A stretch of DNA of 10,150 bases from Bordetella parapertussis (lineage in GTDB: Bacteria; Pseudomonadota; Gammaproteobacteria; Burkholderiales; Burkholderiaceae_B): contig CAMAYM010000092.1 in the NCBI GenBank assembly GCA_945862495.1, positions 1 to 10,150 of the forward strand. The letters run 5' to 3'. The position numbers were made by a program, and so were the translations under genes. Positions within the stretch are counted from its first letter, which is position 1, and each line of letters starts with the position of its first letter. Of this stretch, positions 7,157-10,150 are shown piece by piece. The notes beneath the pieces were generated by a model. The model saw nothing but the letters and a program-made list of their open reading frames with translations, made no database searches and was not told the DNA's origin.

Positions 7157-7406
7157 GTTTATTGTTGGTCTGCGCGGCGCTTGAGTGGGTATTTTGATTC
7201 GGTGAGTCAGGGTTAGAAGCATCTTGGTCAGGATCAGGATCTTCCTGGGTCGCTGGCGTCTGCACTGTGGTGGCCGGTTTGGTTGCCCCTGGTTTGGGGG
7301 GTGGCAGATAAAGCGGTCCTTTAAAACCACAGCCAGCGAGCCAACCTGTAAGGGCGAGCATCGCTACAATGCGTGTAAAACTGCGACGATGGATGTTGTG
7401 AGTCAC
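7152..7406 (-). CDS. lptM: Small outer-membrane lipoprotein LptM (YifL-like)
   Basis: A short lipoprotein with a basic N-terminus, one hydrophobic segment and a clear lipobox (LAGC), followed at once by CGFKGPLYLPP, the signature of the LptM/YifL family. In Escherichia coli this protein assists oxidative maturation and assembly of the LptD–LptE lipopolysaccharide translocon. The remaining tail is low-complexity, rich in Pro, Asp, Asn, Gln and Thr, and probably disordered. I prefer the GTG start at 7406 (84 aa, signal peptide VTHNIHRRSFTRIVAMLALTGWLAG before Cys26 shortened here to its pattern: basic then hydrophobic), because AGGGAG sits 6 bases upstream. An in-frame ATG at 7424 would give 90 residues (lipobox Cys32) but would place that ribosome binding site inside the gene. 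lysA lies downstream in the same direction, as commonly seen in proteobacteria, where a small lipoprotein, lysA and cyaY cluster together. Confidence 0.88.
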   Translation of the reverse strand: MTHNIHRRSFTRIVAMLALTGWLAGCGFKGPLYLPPPKPGATKPATTVQTPATQEDPDPDQDASNPDSPNQNTHSSAAQTNNKP

Positions 7407-7412
7407 TGCACA

Positions 7413-7418
7413 CTCCCT
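7413..7418 (-). promoter_or_regulatory. Shine–Dalgarno deciding the lptM start
   Basis: Read on the - strand this is AGGGAG, 6 bases before the GTG at 7406. It is the only good ribosome binding site near the gene and favours the GTG over the ATG at 7424. Confidence 0.6.
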
Positions 7419-7425
7419 CAACATT

Positions 7426-7430
7426 GAGGA
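7426..7430 (+). promoter_or_regulatory. Ribosome binding site for cyaY
   Basis: GAGGA lies 9 bases before the ATG at 7440. A second purine run (AAGGA, 7433–7437) is too close to the start to be the main site. The pair supports the ATG at 7440. Confidence 0.55.
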
Positions 7431-7439
7431 TCAAGGATT

Positions 7440-7769
7440 ATGAACGATACTGAATTTCACACACGAGCAACTGCCATTCTAGATGCAATAGAGGCGCAAG
7501 CCGATCATTGGTTTGAACAACTTGATCTAGATGTTGAAACCAAGCGAAACGGCAACGTGCTGAACCTCATTTTTGAAAGCGGTCACCAGGTTGTCATCAA
7601 CAGCCAAGCGCCGCTTCACGAGATGTGGCTGGCTGCGCGCTCAGGCGGTTTCCATTACAAATTTGACGGTCAGCATTGGAAAGATACGCGTGGCGGAAGC
7701 GACCTGCATTTGTTGCTCTCCCAGATTTGCTCTGATGAAACCGGACAAACACTGACAGTCGTTTTGTAA
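7440..7769 (+). CDS. cyaY: Bacterial frataxin CyaY
   Basis: A 109-residue cytoplasmic protein of the frataxin family, full length for bacterial CyaY. It binds iron through an acidic first helix and modulates iron–sulfur cluster assembly by contact with the cysteine desulfurase IscS. Visible hallmarks are the N-terminal helix with acidic residues (NDTEFHTRATAILDAIEAQ), the strand LDVETKRNGNVLNLIF, the highly conserved INSQAPLHEMWLAARSGG (about residues 53–70), and FHYKFDGQHWKDTR, with the tryptophan and following acid typical of the family. It is divergent from lptM, with only 33 bases between the start codons, so its promoter probably lies within the 5' part of lptM. A TACAAT at 7365–7370 resembles a -10 box, but I see no good -35 partner. 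It converges on the PBP1A gene with 26 bases between the stops. Confidence 0.96.
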   Translation: MNDTEFHTRATAILDAIEAQADHWFEQLDLDVETKRNGNVLNLIFESGHQVVINSQAPLHEMWLAARSGGFHYKFDGQHWKDTRGGSDLHLLLSQICSDETGQTLTVVL

Positions 7770-7774
7770 GGGCA

Positions 7775-7793
7775 TGGCCAGATCGTCTGGTTG
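7775..7793. terminator. Possible weak bidirectional hairpin between cyaY and ponA
   Basis: CCAGA (7778–7782) and TCTGG (7786–7790) pair around a 3-base loop, and three outer G·U pairs are possible for the + strand RNA. It lies exactly in the short gap between two converging genes, where a terminator is expected. There is no proper T-run on either side, so efficient Rho-independent termination is doubtful. Confidence 0.3.
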
Positions 7794-7795
7794 AA

Positions 7796-10150
7796 CTAGT
7801 TTCCGATGGGTTCGCGACGGTTGCTGCGGTCGCTGCTATTTCTGTCGCCGCCTAATTTATCAAGCAAGTCGCCCAAAGAGTCCTGCTTGGGATCACCCAA
7901 GCTTCTCACAGATTCTTTTGGCGGAAACTCACTAAAATACATATTGCCACCCTCGATAATCAAACCCTCAGGTGGTGGGCCGCGCTTTTGCTCGGGAAAC
8001 TCTTTCAGTGCGTTTTGCATATAGCCAAGCCACACGGGTAAGGAGGCGCCTCCGCCCGTTTCACGCGAACCGAGTGATTTAGGTTGATCAAAGCCCAACC
8101 AGGCAATACCGACTAATTGTGGCGTATAGCCGGCAAACCAGGCGTCAACCGAATCATTGGTGGTACCTGTTTTGCCCGCGAGGTCACCCCGTTTGATCAC
8201 CTGTCTTGAGCGCGCAGCCGTGCCAGAGGTTGCCACTCCGCGCAGCATATCGTCCATTACATAAGCGGTGCGTGCATCGATAGCGCGGGCGGCGGAGTCT
8301 CCAGCCACAATCGGTTTGGCGCGCATTAGGACCTGACCGCTTGCGTCGGTGACGTGATCAATCAGATAGGGCGTGACGCGGTAACCACCGTTGGCAAATA
8401 CGGAAAAGCCCGCTGCCAGTTGCATGGGTGTGACCGCGCCTGAACCTAGTGCCATCGGTAAAACGGCAGGGTGTTTGGACTTGTCAAAGCCAAAGCGGGT
8501 GATAAATTCTTGGGCGTATTGGGGGCCAATGGATTGGAGAATACGAATAGACACCATGTTTTTTGAGCGGGCAATCGCCTCGCGCATGGACATCATTTCA
8601 CCGTAATCGCCGCCATAGTTTTTAGGCGTCCAGGCTTTTCCAGAGCCCGTTTGTTCTGCGCTGAGTTCAAAAGGCTGGTCGGAAATCATCGTGCCGGGCG
8701 TTAAGCCCCGTTCAAGCGAAGCGGCGTAAATAAACGGCTTGAAGGCAGAGCCTGGTTGACGCCAAGCTTGGGTCACGCGGTTGAAATTGCCATGATAAAA
8801 GTCAAAGCCCCCCACCATGGCCCTGAGTGCGCCATCTTGAGGAATCATTGCAACAAAGGCCGCTTGCACGGTTGGGAGATTCAGAATCTCCCAGTAGGCG
8901 GAATTCTTGTACAAATACACCACTGAACCGCGCTCAAGCCGCAGGGCAGCAGGCGCCTTGGGGTTGAGTGCGCGTGCGATCGTGGTGAGGGCTTTTTTAT
9001 CGTTGATCACCACGATGTCGGTTGAGCTGCGCGCGACACGGACCTCATTGGGTTTGACCGAGAGGACGACACCGGCATACATCTCTGTCCGGTCCGGATG
9101 TTTGTCAAACACGCCATCTAAAAACTCGTCGAACTTTGCGGGGCTGTTCTCGAGACCTGCAGGAACAGTTAATTGTGCTTCCGGTCCAGGATAAGGTGCA
9201 CGGCGGGTGTAGTCCAGTACGCCTTCGCGCAAGGAGTCATAGGCCCATTTTTGATCTTTGGACTGTATTGTGGTGTAAACATTAAGACCGCGCGTGTAGA
9301 CGTTATCTGGGTAAATGCTAATCATCAATTGGCGTGCAAGCTCTGCGGCATACTCACCATGCACGGCATAGCCGCCTGCAGGCGTTCCTTGCGATGGCTT
9401 GATGATTACAGGCTGGGCCAGGGCGGCTTTGTATTCTGCGTCGGTCAGATAGCCGAGTGAATGCATGCGCCCCAAGACGTAGCGCTGGCGTAAAACGGCC
9501 CGAGGCTTATTGGCAATGGGGTTAAAGCGTGAAGGCGCTTTGGGAATGCCCGCCAGCAATGCCGCATCGGCCGGCGTGATTTCTGAGAGCTCTTTACCTA
9601 AGTACGCCCGGGAGGCGGCTGCAAAGCCGTAGGCACGGTGTCCAAGATAAATTTGGTTGAGGTAAAGCTCAAGGATCTGATCTTTAGAGAGATTGGCTTC
9701 GATTTTAAAGGTGAGTAAGAGTTCGTAAAACTTACGCGACCAGGTTTTTTCTGAAGACAGGTAAAAGTTTCGTGCAACCTGCATGGTGATCGTGCTGGCG
9801 CCTTGGCTTTTTTGCATCGAGATGAGGTTAGTCAGTCCCGCGCGCACCACGCCGATCCAGTCAATGCCCCCATGTTGATAAAAACGATCGTCTTCTGCTG
9901 AAAGTACAGCGGATTTCATGACATCAGGGATTTCATCAAAGCGCAGGACATTGCGACGTTCTTCGCCAAACTCACCAATGAGCACTTTGTCTGCAGTGTA
10001 AATACGAAGTGGTACGCGTGGTCGATAGTCAGTCAGCGCAGTGAGCTCCGGCAGGTTGGGCCAGGCCAAGGCAAGCGCCATCCCGAGCAGCAAGGCGCCG
10101 CACAAGGCCAAGCCTGCGGACAGGATGGTGAGTTTTAGTAAAAACCGGAC
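7796..10150 (-). CDS. mrcA: Penicillin-binding protein 1A, bifunctional (5' end beyond window)
   Basis: A class A PBP (also called ponA) that polymerises lipid II and cross-links peptidoglycan in the periplasm, anchored by one N-terminal helix. A TTG at 10111 is unlikely to be the start, because the frame stays open to 10150 and reads VRFLLKLTILSAG, a natural beginning of the membrane anchor; the true start is probably just outside. Numbered from the TTG, the GT51 transglycosylase has E73 in the EDDRFYQHGG motif, GASTITMQVARN (104–115) and E148 in ILELYLNQIYLG. An OB-like domain follows (about 300–415). The transpeptidase has nucleophile S455 in SAFK (455–458), SKN at 516–518 and KTGT at 647–650. 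All catalytic residues are present. The C-terminal tail is short, polar and charged. Only the N-terminal few residues are missing. Confidence 0.96.
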   Translation of the reverse strand, partial: VRFLLKLTILSAGLALCGALLLGMALALAWPNLPELTALTDYRPRVPLRIYTADKVLIGEFGEERRNVLRFDEIPDVMKSAVLSAEDDRFYQHGGIDWIGVVRAGLTNLISMQKSQGASTITMQVARNFYLSSEKTWSRKFYELLLTFKIEANLSKDQILELYLNQIYLGHRAYGFAAASRAYLGKELSEITPADAALLAGIPKAPSRFNPIANKPRAVLRQRYVLGRMHSLGYLTDAEYKAALAQPVIIKPSQGTPAGGYAVHGEYAAELARQLMISIYPDNVYTRGLNVYTTIQSKDQKWAYDSLREGVLDYTRRAPYPGPEAQLTVPAGLENSPAKFDEFLDGVFDKHPDRTEMYAGVVLSVKPNEVRVARSSTDIVVINDKKALTTIARALNPKAPAALRLERGSVVYLYKNSAYWEILNLPTVQAAFVAMIPQDGALRAMVGGFDFYHGNFNRVTQAWRQPGSAFKPFIYAASLERGLTPGTMISDQPFELSAEQTGSGKAWTPKNYGGDYGEMMSMREAIARSKNMVSIRILQSIGPQYAQEFITRFGFDKSKHPAVLPMALGSGAVTPMQLAAGFSVFANGGYRVTPYLIDHVTDASGQVLMRAKPIVAGDSAARAIDARTAYVMDDMLRGVATSGTAARSRQVIKRGDLAGKTGTTNDSVDAWFAGYTPQLVGIAWLGFDQPKSLGSRETGGGASLPVWLGYMQNALKEFPEQKRGPPPEGLIIEGGNMYFSEFPPKESVRSLGDPKQDSLGDLLDKLGGDRNSSDRSNRREPIGN

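Noticed and set aside
7365..7370. TACAAT as a -10 box for cyaY.
   Set aside because: It is one mismatch from TATAAT, but no recognisable -35 hexamer lies 16–18 bases upstream, so I do not list it as a promoter.

Overview
The window looks like chromosomal DNA from a betaproteobacterium, most likely Burkholderiales and perhaps Alcaligenaceae or a relative. The basis is gene content and order: a long-form ResB followed by CcsB, and lysA–lptM beside a divergent cyaY and a convergent gene for penicillin-binding protein 1A. This order is familiar from Burkholderiales genomes. GC content is moderate by eye. I see no rRNA, tRNA, CRISPR array, insertion sequence, phage gene or att site, and no stretch of 300 bases lacks a gene.

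Left part, + strand (2–5741): the 3' portion of resB (cut by the window edge) and ccsB form a System II cytochrome c biogenesis pair. Three more genes follow in the same direction with almost no gaps. An MFS transporter has a TTG start that overlaps the ccsB stop. Next comes an EamA/DMT transporter, then a histone-deacetylase / acetylpolyamine-amidohydrolase family enzyme with a strong ribosome binding site. The five genes can be read as one operon. The last three are accessory cargo behind the cytochrome genes and have no obvious link to heme ligation.

Right part, mostly - strand: lysA (diaminopimelate decarboxylase, last step of lysine synthesis) meets the amidohydrolase gene tail to tail with 9 bases between them. 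Upstream of lysA, in the same direction, is lptM, a small lipoprotein linked to assembly of the LPS translocon. The lptM–lysA junction holds two perfect inverted repeats, one with 11-bp arms. cyaY (bacterial frataxin, iron–sulfur and iron homeostasis) diverges from lptM across a gap of only about 33 bases. A PBP1A gene, bifunctional in peptidoglycan synthesis, converges on cyaY and runs off the right edge without showing its start. lysA and ponA are loosely linked through the cell wall, since diaminopimelate, the LysA substrate, is also a peptidoglycan building block.

I found no clearly undescribed system. The best leads are the transporter–transporter–deacetylase cassette attached to ccsB, the apparent loss of polyamine-specificity acids in the deacetylase-fold enzyme, and the paired hairpins between lptM and lysA.
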